This document shows positions 8,339-16,854 of a stretch of 64,000 nt of DNA, piece after piece (positions within the stretch are counted from its first letter, which is position 1; the number at the start of each line of letters is the position of its first letter). Location: assembly GCF_021502725.1 (NCBI RefSeq), contig NZ_JAKFFS010000007.1, positions 1 through 64,000 on the forward strand. Direction: 5' to 3'. The notes beneath the pieces are model-generated. The model did no database searches, was not told where the DNA came from, and worked only from the letters and a program-made list of their open reading frames with translations. Position numbers and translations under genes: made by a program. This DNA comes from Dyadobacter sp. CY345. GTDB taxonomy: Bacteria; Bacteroidota; Bacteroidia; Cytophagales; Spirosomataceae.

Positions 8339-10000
8339 ATGGGTTTGCCGATTATTTTTTCAATTGATGATGATGCGCAGGTTCTGAGAGCCATCACCCG
8401 CGACCTAAAAACGAAGTATCGGGATACTTACCGGGTTTTGAGCACGTCGTCTGTAAAGGAAGCTTTGGAGAGTTTGCTTGATTTGCAAAATAAAGGCGAA
8501 GAAGTTGCCATTTTCATATCGGATCAGCGAATGCCGGAAATGCAAGGTGTTGACTTTTTACAAAAAGCGAAGAAAATTTTTCCGGATGCTAAACGGGTTT
8601 TGCTGACTGCCTATTCGGATACCGACGCGGCGATCAAGGCGATTAACGATGTGCAGCTGGATTATTACCTGATGAAACCGTGGGATCCTCCTGAGGAAAA
8701 ATTATATCCGGCAATTGATGATTTATTGAACGACTGGCAGGCAGATTATCGCCCTGATTTCAAAGGCCTTAAAGTGTTAGGTTATCAGTTTTCGCCAAAA
8801 TCGCATCAGATAAAAGATTTCCTTTATGGTAATTTGATTCCCTATTCCTGGATGGATATCGAGTCAAGTGAGCAGGGGAAGCAGATTTGTTCTACCAATA
8901 ATTTTGAAACCGCGGATTTTCCGGTTGTCATATTTGAAGATGGCTCGCTGCTTAAAAATCCTTCTGTACTTGAAATTGCTTCAAGAATCGGATTGAACGC
9001 GACGGTTAAACAGCAGATTTATGATGTTATCATTATAGGGGCCGGACCAGCTGGTTTGGCAGCTTCCGTATATGGGGCTTCGGAAGGACTCAGTACTTTG
9101 CTGATTGAAAGAAGAGCGCCGGGCGGACAAGCCGGAACGAGTTCAAGAATTGAGAATTATCTTGGATTTCCATCTGGTCTGAGCGGTGCAGATCTCGCCC
9201 GCAGAGCGGTCACCCAGGCGACACGATTTGGTACGGAAATTCTTTCGCCTCAGTCGGTAAAAGAGATTAAAGTGAAGGACAAGTATAAAACCATTGTGCT
9301 GGAAGACGATACTGAAATTAATGCAAAAGCGGTTGTTATAACGACGGGTGTTGATTATCGTAAATTGGAAACCAAAGGTATCGAGGATTTTACCGGAAAG
9401 GGAATCTATTATGGTGCCGCCAATACGGAAGCCACTTCCTGCGGAAATAAGGAAGTTTATATTCTTGGTGGTGGAAATTCGGCAGGACAAGCGGCGATGT
9501 ATTTGTCTAAATTTGCGAAACACGTCTATATTCTGGTGCGTAAAAATGACCTGAGCTCATCCATGTCTTCATACCTGATCGATCAGCTTTCCACGACAGA
9601 AAATGTTCAGATTTTGGGTTGTACTGAAATTGTTGAGGCTTGCGGAAATGGTCATTTGCAGGGTTTGAAACTGGTTGATTTGAATACAAGCGAACAGCGT
9701 TCGGTTTCAGCCGATGCTTTATTTATTTTTATAGGTGCAAAGCCATATACAGACTGGATTGGCCTTGAAATTATTAAAAATAAAAAAGGATTTATCGAAA
9801 CGGGCCGTGAAATGAATAACTACGGTGAGTTCAAAAAAGTCTGGAAAGCTGACCGCGATCCGTACCTTTTGGAAACAAGTTCTCCGGGTATTTTCGCCGC
9901 CGGCGATGTACGTGCAGGTGCTATGAACCGTGTCACTTCTGCGGTTGGAGAAGGTTCTATGTCAATCAGTTTGGTTCATCAATATTTAAGCGAAATATAA
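8339..10000 (+). CDS. Response regulator fused to thioredoxin-reductase-like flavoprotein
   Basis: A 553-residue three-part protein. Residues 1-125 are a REC domain with acidic pocket Asp10-12, phospho-acceptor Asp62 (SDQRMPEM), Thr90 and Lys113. Residues about 145-220 resemble a glutaredoxin/thioredoxin fold without a CxxC. From about 228 on there is a thioredoxin-reductase-like flavoprotein with FAD motif GAGPAG (234-239), GGQAGTSSRIENY, NAD(P) motif GGGNSAGQAA and C-terminal GIFAAGDVRAG. Where thioredoxin reductase has CATC, this protein has a segment with a single Cys near residue 366. It should therefore not reduce thioredoxin by the standard route. Phosphorylation by the upstream kinase could control redox activity. 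The stop overlaps the next ATG by one base. Confidence 0.9.
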   Translation: MGLPIIFSIDDDAQVLRAITRDLKTKYRDTYRVLSTSSVKEALESLLDLQNKGEEVAIFISDQRMPEMQGVDFLQKAKKIFPDAKRVLLTAYSDTDAAIKAINDVQLDYYLMKPWDPPEEKLYPAIDDLLNDWQADYRPDFKGLKVLGYQFSPKSHQIKDFLYGNLIPYSWMDIESSEQGKQICSTNNFETADFPVVIFEDGSLLKNPSVLEIASRIGLNATVKQQIYDVIIIGAGPAGLAASVYGASEGLSTLLIERRAPGGQAGTSSRIENYLGFPSGLSGADLARRAVTQATRFGTEILSPQSVKEIKVKDKYKTIVLEDDTEINAKAVVITTGVDYRKLETKGIEDFTGKGIYYGAANTEATSCGNKEVYILGGGNSAGQAAMYLSKFAKHVYILVRKNDLSSSMSSYLIDQLSTTENVQILGCTEIVEACGNGHLQGLKLVDLNTSEQRSVSADALFIFIGAKPYTDWIGLEIIKNKKGFIETGREMNNYGEFKKVWKADRDPYLLETSSPGIFAAGDVRAGAMNRVTSAVGEGSMSISLVHQYLSEI

Positions 10001-10272
10001 TGGCAGATCAGATATGCAGTCATATCAGTGCGATCACTGAAATTAAAACCGCGCAAAAGCGTGAGTGTACAGAATGTGTAAAAACGGGCGGGAAATGGGT
10101 GCATCTGCGCACCTGCCAGACTTGTGGGATAACGCTTTGCTGCGATGATTCACCATCAACTCATATGACCAAACATAACCACGCGACCGGCCATCCGGTA
10201 ATAAATTCAGCTGAGCCTGGTGAGTATTGGCTGTGGTGTTATGAAGATGAATCATTTGCGGAATATAATTAA
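10000..10272 (+). CDS. UBP-type zinc-finger protein
   Basis: A 90-residue protein made almost wholly of a UBP-type (ubiquitin carboxyl-hydrolase-like) zinc finger. Zn ligand candidates are Cys6 and His8, the pairs in ECTEC and RTCQTCG, the CC of LCCDDSP, and the His residues of STHMTKHNHATGHP. The aromatic end GEYWLWCYEDESF is typical. In eukaryotes this fold binds the ubiquitin C-terminal GG; the bacterial ligand is unknown. The TAATG junction shows tight translational coupling to the REC/flavoprotein gene, so it probably acts with it. It is the last gene of the three-gene unit. Confidence 0.9.
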   Translation: MADQICSHISAITEIKTAQKRECTECVKTGGKWVHLRTCQTCGITLCCDDSPSTHMTKHNHATGHPVINSAEPGEYWLWCYEDESFAEYN

Positions 10273-10288
10273 GCATTAAATACAAAAG

Positions 10289-10317
10289 AGGGCTGAATAA
10301 TCTAAATATTCAGCCCT
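10289..10317. terminator. Bidirectional terminator
   Basis: A perfect 11-bp stem, AGGGCTGAATA at 10289-10299 and TATTCAGCCCT at 10307-10317, with a 7-nt loop. A short T-run follows on the + strand and AAAA precedes it. It ends the zinc-finger operon and may also end the convergent helicase gene. Confidence 0.85.
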
Positions 10318-10396
10318 TTCTATAATCCCGAAGGGATGAAATTATTATAGAAAGAACATTAATGCTCCACAACCGAAACCCTGAGAGGGTGACATA
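10318..10396 (+). repeat. Dispersed palindromic repeat, copy 1
   Basis: Two short palindromes, TCCCGAAGGGATGA and AACCCTGAGAGGGTGACATA, are separated by about 30 variable bases, with TTATTATAGAAA after the first. A second copy lies in reverse orientation at 56557-56626 with the same order and spacing, and both lie just behind terminators. No coding capacity. It resembles REP-type interspersed elements. Confidence 0.8.
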
Positions 10397-10416
10397 GAGT
10401 AGCTACGAAACTGCTG

Positions 10417-13400
10417 CTACAACAACCCAAGCAAATCACTTTTGCTTAACGATTTCAAAATCGAAGTATCCGTTTTTACTATATCGTTAGCAAGATCTCT
10501 TTTTGAATCCTGCATTTTCATAATTTTTTCTTCCACGGTATCCGGACAGATCAAACGAACGGCAACAACATTTTTCTTTTGTCCTATACGATAACTTCTG
10601 TCAATGGCTTGATTTTCAACAGCCGGATTCCACCACGGATCGATCAGATAAACATAATCTGCCTCGGTTAAATTAAGCCCGACACCTCCCGCTTTTAAGC
10701 TGATCAGAAAAACCCTGACTTCGGGATTATTTTGAAAATTATTGACCTTCTCAGCACGATTTTTCGTTTGCCCTGTTAAATATTCGAAAGATATATTTCT
10801 TGCGACAAGCTCCTTCTTGACCAGATCCAGCATTTTTACAAACTGAGAAAACACCAAAATTTTATGCTGAGGCGCCTTGGTTTCAATTTGTTCGATCAAA
10901 ACTTCAATCTTCGCCGACGAATCTCCATAATATTCCTGATCATTGATCAAAGACGGAGAGTTGCAAATTTGTCTGAGTTTTGTTAGCCCGGCAAGAATAT
11001 TCATGCTGTCGCGCGACAAATCGCCTTCCTGTTTTGTAAGCAAAAAATTCCTGAATTCATTCGAATATGAATCGTAAACTTTTCGTTGTTCAGCACCCAT
11101 TTCACAGTAGATCACCATTTCCGTTTTGTCCGGCAATTCTGTCGCAACCTGCTGTTTTGTTCTTCTTAAAATAAACGGATTGACTTTTTTCTGTAATTCT
11201 CTTGCGCGTTTGCTGTCTTCAAAACGGTCAATTGGAATGGCATAGTGATTTTTAAACTGAATTTTGTTTCCCAGCAAACCCGGGCACGCGAATGAAAGCT
11301 GACCGTAGAGATCAAAAGTATTATTCTCGATCGGTGTTCCTGTCAGGACAATTTTATTCCTGGAATGAAGCAACCGCGCCGCTTTGTAACGTTGTGATTC
11401 AGGATTTTTAATCGCCTGCGATTCGTCAAGAAATATGTAGTTGAAACGATAATCCTTCAAAAATTTAATATCAGAAAGTAATGTGCCGTAGGAAGTTAAA
11501 ACGATCTCGTACGCATCAAACTCGTGATGACTTTTCACCCGGTTTGATCCATATACCGTATGAATTTTTATGGATGGCGCAAATTTCTGAACCTCTGCCT
11601 GCCAGTTGAAAATCAGGGACGTCGGAACGATGATCAGATTGGTATTCTGGTGACCTTTCTCTCGTTGTGATAAAATAAATGCGATCACCTGTATTGTTTT
11701 CCCCAAACCCATATCATCAGCCAGGCAGCCGCCGAAACCGAATTCATCGAGAAAATTGAGCCAGTTTAAACCTTCTTTCTGGTATTCACGCAGTGACGCG
11801 TGTAGATCTTTCGGGATTTCAACCGGCTTGATGGACTCGAAATCTGCGAATTTAGAAGCATATAACATCAGCTCATTTTTCACTGGCTGACTTAAAACCT
11901 CGTCATCATATAATTCCAAAATACCGGAAAAATTAATTTTTGGGGTACGGATTTCTTCGCCCACAACCTCGCCTGTTTCAAAATATCTGGCAAATTTTTC
12001 AATCCATTCTTCGGGTAAAATTCCATGCGTTCCGTCGCCGAGCTGAACAAATTTATTTTTATTGCGAATGGATTTATGCAGATGTCTCAGTGAAACTGTT
12101 TCCTTCCCAAACTTCACCTGAATTCGCGTATTAAACCAATCTGTTCCGCTGTTAATACTAAGTGAGACAGTGGCTTTGTTCTGATTTAACTTGTTGTTGT
12201 TTAATTCATTAAAACCTAAAATTGTTATATTCTGATTCTGCCATTCTTCGAAAGCATCAAGAAACCAGCCTTCATCCAAAAACCTGTTTTTACTTAAATA
12301 GAAATGATCCGCACCCATCTGATCATAAAAATCAGGATGTTGTCTTAATAAAGTTGCCGTAAACTGAACTTCCAGCTCTTCATCACGTTCCACTGTAAAG
12401 GGCCGCCCTTTACTGTCTGTGAAAAAAATCTGCTTTTTGGATAGAACTGGGATTTCAACATTTCCATAACGCATAACCGGCGTGATCAAAATATAATTAT
12501 CCAGATCAGACAGATAAATCAATTGCTCATTTTTTCTTTCAAAACCATTTTCTTTTAATTGTTTCTGTGTTGCAGGTTTTAGGTAAGCATAGGTAACCCG
12601 GATTTTATCTTCAATTTTTGAAAGAACGGTATGATGGAATTCTTCGAATTTGCTTTCGTGGAATAGTATCTCATTGTTGTTTTGTTTGAAAAACTCAATC
12701 ACGCGCAAAATGTCGGGATTCTCGATCAGATGCATGGTGTCATTAATCACGACAAAATAGCCATACCTGATTTTCAGGATTTCCAGCGCGAATGGCCTTC
12801 CATCAACAATCAGCTGTCCGGAAACTTCATGAAATTTGTCCTTCACATCAACCAGTAAGTGAAGATCAACAGGCAAATCCCGCATCTGAACGGGTATCAG
12901 CGACGCTGCCGAAATACTTTCTGAAACTTTTATGTCGTGGTAAAAGGCCGGTAATTTCAGCGGATTTTTTACGAGCGATTTTAATCCATCAATATCAGAA
13001 TCTGATTTTCCGGACCGGTACTGATTTTGAAATTTAGAAACGCCGGTAAAAAATTTCAACTCTTCGGCATTTTCCAGTTTCCAAATAAAATCCAGCGGAT
13101 TAATTGAAATTAACGGATTTTTCAGCTTCCCGTCTTTTGTAGTCTGTGCTTCAAAAAGTTCTACGTAAAAATGATCGTAATATTTATGCTGGCCGAAAAC
13201 GACGATCATCTTTGAGACGTCTTTTGCGCCCGAGGTTTTTGGCAAAAGCGGGTTTTGCTTAGGAATCAGAATTTCTTTCAGATAGGTTTTTGTAGTATCA
13301 TTTACCGCAAAAAGCTGTTTTAATTTTGGTTTTATTTCAACGGATTTATTCGCATGTTCCAGCCTGAAATATTCATCCAGATTTGGCTCATTTTCCAGCC

Positions 13401-13809
13401 CATAATCAATCGCAATAAGTCTTACCTGCGCGAGCCGGAGCTTTTTGTCGAAAAAAATACGCAGATCTTTCCGATCCATTATGTTATATAAAACCTGAAC
13501 CTGATGCTCACAAGGCATCTTTTTCTCCGCGCCACAGGGGCAGGAAAGTATTACCGAATTATCAGATTGTTTGACTGAAACGATCAGGTCCATTGCCGGA
13601 GACGGAATGGAAAATGTGCCGAAATTGATTTCAATAACCTTCGGCAAAATGTCGAAAAAACCTCTCCGACCTGTTTCTGCAAGCGAAGAACTATACTTTA
13701 AAAGGAAAGCATGGTCCAGGGCGGAAATATTGAAATTCTCAAAAATATATTCGTTCCGATGATATTTTAATTCATTGACCCGCTCGATTATACCCGGTTT
13801 TTTCAGCAT
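10417..13809 (-). CDS. SWIM-domain SNF2-family helicase
   Basis: A 1130-residue protein. A SWIM zinc finger lies near residues 86-102 (SCPCGAEKKMPCEHQ). A long family-specific middle region follows, then a SNF2 ATPase with motif I (DDMGLGKTIQ, about residue 700), motif II (LDESQAIKN, about 797), motif III (LTGTPIENN) and a C-terminal helicase domain ending with GGVGLNLTEADYVYLIDPWWNP and QAIDRSYRIGQ split over its last motifs. It should be an ATP-driven DNA translocase that remodels protein-DNA complexes; its bacterial role is not well defined. It is a lone minus-strand gene and is not in an obvious defence island. Confidence 0.92.
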   Translation of the reverse strand: MLKKPGIIERVNELKYHRNEYIFENFNISALDHAFLLKYSSSLAETGRRGFFDILPKVIEINFGTFSIPSPAMDLIVSVKQSDNSVILSCPCGAEKKMPCEHQVQVLYNIMDRKDLRIFFDKKLRLAQVRLIAIDYGLENEPNLDEYFRLEHANKSVEIKPKLKQLFAVNDTTKTYLKEILIPKQNPLLPKTSGAKDVSKMIVVFGQHKYYDHFYVELFEAQTTKDGKLKNPLISINPLDFIWKLENAEELKFFTGVSKFQNQYRSGKSDSDIDGLKSLVKNPLKLPAFYHDIKVSESISAASLIPVQMRDLPVDLHLLVDVKDKFHEVSGQLIVDGRPFALEILKIRYGYFVVINDTMHLIENPDILRVIEFFKQNNNEILFHESKFEEFHHTVLSKIEDKIRVTYAYLKPATQKQLKENGFERKNEQLIYLSDLDNYILITPVMRYGNVEIPVLSKKQIFFTDSKGRPFTVERDEELEVQFTATLLRQHPDFYDQMGADHFYLSKNRFLDEGWFLDAFEEWQNQNITILGFNELNNNKLNQNKATVSLSINSGTDWFNTRIQVKFGKETVSLRHLHKSIRNKNKFVQLGDGTHGILPEEWIEKFARYFETGEVVGEEIRTPKINFSGILELYDDEVLSQPVKNELMLYASKFADFESIKPVEIPKDLHASLREYQKEGLNWLNFLDEFGFGGCLADDMGLGKTIQVIAFILSQREKGHQNTNLIIVPTSLIFNWQAEVQKFAPSIKIHTVYGSNRVKSHHEFDAYEIVLTSYGTLLSDIKFLKDYRFNYIFLDESQAIKNPESQRYKAARLLHSRNKIVLTGTPIENNTFDLYGQLSFACPGLLGNKIQFKNHYAIPIDRFEDSKRARELQKKVNPFILRRTKQQVATELPDKTEMVIYCEMGAEQRKVYDSYSNEFRNFLLTKQEGDLSRDSMNILAGLTKLRQICNSPSLINDQEYYGDSSAKIEVLIEQIETKAPQHKILVFSQFVKMLDLVKKELVARNISFEYLTGQTKNRAEKVNNFQNNPEVRVFLISLKAGGVGLNLTEADYVYLIDPWWNPAVENQAIDRSYRIGQKKNVVAVRLICPDTVEEKIMKMQDSKRDLANDIVKTDTSILKSLSKSDLLGLL

Positions 13810-14013
13810 TCTTTTTTCGTTTCCTCAAATTATTTAAGACTGGAAAGCTATCTCCAATGGTCGAAATTAAGTTTATTTGAAGAAAATATAAGCAAGCTAA
13901 AAGTGTTATTATATTAAAGAAGCATCGAGATCGGGTGCTGTTTTCTTACTATTTCCTATCTAAAACAGACCGTTAAAGTCAGATCGGCCGAAGTATTACA
14001 GTAAATTCCAGTT

Positions 14014-14847
14014 ATGAGAAAACTTAATTATAGCCATTTTTTTTATTTGTTAACATCTTTCCTCCTCACAATATGTACATTTTCTTATAGTCAACAAACA
14101 GTTACAGATAGCGTGGCCGTGGCAGATTCCGCAACGCTGGCGCCGATTCAAAAAGATAGCATTGTGGCCCCACCAATTCTTTTCAAACTTGATACAATAA
14201 CGTACCGATTTATTGGAGATGGAAATTTCACAAGCGGTAATGTGAATCGCAGTTTAATGGTGCTCCGGGCAGAAATTATTACGAGTGGTCCCGTATTGTC
14301 GATTGCTACAAATCCGCGTTTTACCTATGGCAAGCAAAACGGAATTTTGGCCGAGCGGGACTCTTATGTGGATTTGTTTGTCGATGTTTTCAAAAAACGA
14401 AAAACGTATGTGTTTGGGCTGGGGACTTTGGAAACGAGTAATCTTCGTGGAATTACAATGCGGATCATGGGTGGCGCTGGTATTGGTTACCGTTTGTTGA
14501 ATACTGATAAAAATAAAATATTATTGACAAATGCACTTGTACACGAATCGACCAACTTTCGTGAGCTGCCTACTAAAAGCATCCAGCGAAATTCTTTCCG
14601 AGTCAAAGGAAAACATTCTTTTGCAAAAGACCGATTCAGGATCAACCATATCACTTTTGTTCAACCAGCTGTAACTGACATTTCTAATCTTCGCTGGAAT
14701 ACTGTGATTTCCGTAGAATTCCCAGTCAACAAATGGGTTGCGCTGAGAACGAGTTACGAAAACTCATACGAAAATCTTGTTGAAGCCGGGAGAAAAAGAA
14801 ATGATTCCCGCATCACGTTCGGTGTGTCGGTTGGAAACAGACAATAG
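14014..14847 (+). CDS. DUF481 outer-membrane protein
   Basis: A 277-residue exported protein with a signal peptide of about 26 residues ending in SYSQ. After a short Ser/Asp-rich linker, the body alternates polar and hydrophobic residues like a small beta-barrel, with the DUF481-typical GDGNFTSGNVNRS and the end DSRITFGVSVGN. The family is called salt-induced outer membrane protein in some genomes, but its function is unknown. It stands alone; about 200 bases separate it from the divergent helicase gene. Confidence 0.82.
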   Translation: MRKLNYSHFFYLLTSFLLTICTFSYSQQTVTDSVAVADSATLAPIQKDSIVAPPILFKLDTITYRFIGDGNFTSGNVNRSLMVLRAEIITSGPVLSIATNPRFTYGKQNGILAERDSYVDLFVDVFKKRKTYVFGLGTLETSNLRGITMRIMGGAGIGYRLLNTDKNKILLTNALVHESTNFRELPTKSIQRNSFRVKGKHSFAKDRFRINHITFVQPAVTDISNLRWNTVISVEFPVNKWVALRTSYENSYENLVEAGRKRNDSRITFGVSVGNRQ

Positions 14848-14984
14848 AAAATATTCTATCCTCCTAGGAGTGAAGCAGGAAATAGTATCAAATAAACGAG
14901 AACATTTCTTTTCGGGAAGTAGACCGTTAGTTATCATGTATTTAATCATTAAAATACGTTGTAACCAGCTTTATAACTTCACTT

Positions 14985-15893
14985 ATGAATACATTTACGC
15001 GCAGCTTCTTTATCTTGTTTTTGCTTGCCGGAATAAAATCTTTCGGCCAAACTCCTATCACGATTCATGAAACGCCAACACGGCACGGTCCTGAAAAAGG
15101 TTCCCTGATCATCATTGGTGGCGGTGGAGCAACGCCTGAGATATGGAATAAATTTGTTGAGCTGGCTGGTGGTAAAGAGAAAGCGAAAATTGTGGTCATT
15201 ACTGCAGCAGCCGGCGATTCTGCGGCTTATAAAACGGATGGTGTAGAATTGGTAAAACGGGAAACAGGTATAAAAAATGTCACGATGCTGCATACCAATA
15301 ACCTGACCGAAGCGAACAGTGAAAAATTTATTGCCCCGATAAAAGCAGCGACCGGTATATATTTTGTTGGCGGCAGACAATGGCGGATCGCAGATTCTTA
15401 TCTGAATACTTTAACGCATAAGGCCTTTCAGGAAGTTTTGGAGAGGGGAGGCGTTATTTCCGGAACATCTGCCGGAGCGAGTATCCAGGGATCATTTCTG
15501 TGGAGAGGCGATACCAAAGGCGCGCACATCCTAGTTGGCGATCATACACAAGGATTGGGCTTTTTAAAAAATTCTGCCATTGACCAGCATTTGCTACGCC
15601 GTAATCGCCAGTTTGACCTTATCGAATTTATTCGCCAGTCGCCGGAAATAATCGGAATAGGATTGGATGAAGCAACCGCCATCGTCGTTCAGAAAGACGT
15701 ATTTGAGGTGGTTGGCAGATCTTATGTCGCTGTCTATGATTATAACACGATCATATCTCCAAAAGAAAGAAAGTTTTCAGATGGAAACGGTCCTGAAACA
15801 AATTACCAGGGGCCATTTTTCTTCTTAAAACAAGGCCAGAAATACGATCTGAAAGAGCGGAAAGTAATCGCCGAAAGTTTAAAAAAGGAGTAA
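14985..15893 (+). CDS. Secreted cyanophycinase-like peptidase (S51)
   Basis: A 302-residue peptidase family S51 member with a signal peptide (about residues 1-22, ending SFGQ). The nucleophile elbow GTSAGAS places the catalytic serine at residue 162; IIGGGGATPEIW and IGIGLDEATAIVV are other family landmarks. Cyanophycinases cleave the Asp-Arg polymer cyanophycin to beta-Asp-Arg. No cyanophycin synthetase is seen here, so this exported form may use external polymer or other isopeptides (inference). It is preceded by DUF481 without a clear operon link. Confidence 0.88.
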   Translation: MNTFTRSFFILFLLAGIKSFGQTPITIHETPTRHGPEKGSLIIIGGGGATPEIWNKFVELAGGKEKAKIVVITAAAGDSAAYKTDGVELVKRETGIKNVTMLHTNNLTEANSEKFIAPIKAATGIYFVGGRQWRIADSYLNTLTHKAFQEVLERGGVISGTSAGASIQGSFLWRGDTKGAHILVGDHTQGLGFLKNSAIDQHLLRRNRQFDLIEFIRQSPEIIGIGLDEATAIVVQKDVFEVVGRSYVAVYDYNTIISPKERKFSDGNGPETNYQGPFFFLKQGQKYDLKERKVIAESLKKE

Positions 15894-15918
15894 GCGGCGC
15901 TATCAGACTAATAATCAA

Positions 15919-15956
15919 AAACCTATCAGCGCAAAAAACAAAGGTGACAGGTTTCT
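15919..15956 (+). terminator. Possible terminator after cyanophycinase
   Basis: AAACCTATCA at 15919-15928 pairs with TGACAGGTTT at 15945-15954 with one mismatch around an A-rich loop. The T-run is poor. It lies just after the gene and before a convergent one. Confidence 0.35.
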
Positions 15957-15982
15957 TCCTATAAAATTATCATAGCCAGGAA

Positions 15983-16010
15983 CTGACAGCCGAAAGCCGA
16001 TGGCAGATAG
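15983..16010. repeat. Dispersed GCCGAAAGCCGAT repeat, copy 1
   Basis: CTGACAGCCGAAAGCCGATGG followed by CAGATAG lies between two genes. The 13-base core GCCGAAAGCCGAT (15989-16001) recurs at 21995-22007 with similar CTGAC and GATAGC flanks. It is an intergenic repeat of unknown role. Confidence 0.6.
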
Positions 16011-16016
16011 CCTCCC

Positions 16017-16445
16017 TCAATTTTCTTTCAAAATAAAGTTCTCATTCACCACTTCTAGAAAATCGATAAGTATAGCATTGTGTTCATTGTTTTTGAGATA
16101 TAGTTTAATTTTTCGCAGGAAATCATATAGTGGCTCACTGTATTTATGTCCGGTCTGTTCCTGAAATTCTTCGATTTTAAGATCGTTTCCTTTTTTTATC
16201 AATAAATGCAAAGCAATGAAAAAATATGAAACAGGCAGCTTGCTTCCTTCCAAAAGCGTACCGCTTTGTAAAGTCGTCCGGAACCTACATTTTTTACATT
16301 GAAACTGATGCTTAGATGACAGCCAGTAATGGTCATTGCAGCCGCATTTTTTGCAGGAGATTCCCTTTCTGATCCTGTACTCCTTAAACGCCTCTACCGC
16401 TAACTCTTCATTTTTGTAGACACTGATAAGATCTTTTGAAAGCAT
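16017..16445 (-). CDS. Transposase-like zinc-ribbon protein (IS1595-type N-terminus only)
   Basis: A 142-residue protein resembling the N-terminal part of IS1595/IS1016 transposases: a helical start (ELAVEAFKEYRIRKGI), then a zinc ribbon with CKKCGC and CKKCRF, and the typical RTTLQSGTLLEGSKLP. The catalytic DDE domain that should follow is absent, and the frame ends cleanly after an acidic tail. No terminal inverted repeats are obvious. It may be a transposase remnant or a domesticated DNA-binding protein; the intact frame makes domestication possible. Confidence 0.75.
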   Translation of the reverse strand: MLSKDLISVYKNEELAVEAFKEYRIRKGISCKKCGCNDHYWLSSKHQFQCKKCRFRTTLQSGTLLEGSKLPVSYFFIALHLLIKKGNDLKIEEFQEQTGHKYSEPLYDFLRKIKLYLKNNEHNAILIDFLEVVNENFILKEN

Positions 16446-16501
16446 AATCTAAAAGTTCTGGATACACTATACGCCAAATTTACATACTTATTTGAATAAA
16501 A

Positions 16502-16539
16502 ATATATAGTCTATGGAATTAGTATATAAATAATTTTTG
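16502..16539 (+). promoter_or_regulatory. Encapsulin upstream element and -7-like box
   Basis: ATATATAGTCTAT at 16502-16514 is identical to 20849-20861 upstream of the DUF1684 gene. Sixteen bases later TAATTTTTG (16531-16539) resembles the Bacteroidota -7 box TAnnTTTG with one extra base. The shared element sits where a -33 box is expected, so it may bind an activator or repressor. Inference from two sites only. Confidence 0.5.
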
Positions 16540-16710
16540 TGGTACGTTCAGCAATTGATAATTTGTTGAAATCCAGTAAGACGATAGAGTTTTGTGGAAA
16601 ATTTAATTTTCCTTTAAGGTCTATATTTGAAATATATCCATCGGATATCAGAATGACTTAGCCCATTACCACCTAATTATTTGGCAACGTATATATTTGA
16701 GGCCTTTTAT

Positions 16711-16743
16711 AAAACAGGGTTTGTGGTAGGCTACCTGTTTTTT
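16711..16743 (+). terminator. Terminator-like hairpin in the encapsulin leader
   Basis: AAAACAGG at 16711-16718 pairs perfectly with CCTGTTTT at 16734-16741, and the T-run extends to six. An inner GTAG/CTAC stem lies at the tip. No + strand gene precedes it, so it does not end an obvious gene. If transcription starts near 16546 this could be an attenuator in the leader. Confidence 0.55.
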
Positions 16744-16767
16744 CCTATCGCCACAATTTCAATCGTC

Positions 16768-16775
16768 TATTTTTG
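16768..16775 (+). promoter_or_regulatory. Possible second encapsulin promoter (-7 box)
   Basis: TATTTTTG matches the TAnnTTTG consensus of the main Bacteroidota sigma factor. TTTC at 16741-16744 would be an imperfect -33 box at slightly long spacing. If used, the leader would be about 75 bases and the hairpin at 16711-16743 would lie upstream of it. Confidence 0.35.
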
Positions 16776-16854
16776 TGTTGCGGGTTCTATCCTTCTACAA
16801 GTCTTCCGCCTCATTTTAGAGAGTTTTAATTCTGAAAAATTAATTATAAGAAAA

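Larger units (their letters stand above)
16446..16854 (+). other. Long upstream region of the encapsulin gene
   Basis: 409 bases without a supported gene. The frame of the encapsulin stays open back to a TTG at 16681 and encodes a hydrophobic stretch, but encapsulin shells begin at the ATG at 16855, so I treat it as untranslated leader. It contains the 13-nt element shared with the DUF1684 gene, a terminator-like hairpin at 16711-16743 and a second promoter-like box at 16768-16775. Confidence 0.6.

Noticed and set aside
16681..16854. N-terminal extension of the encapsulin with a membrane-like segment
   Set aside because: It needs a TTG start, contains a terminator-like hairpin, and family 2A shells begin at the later ATG.
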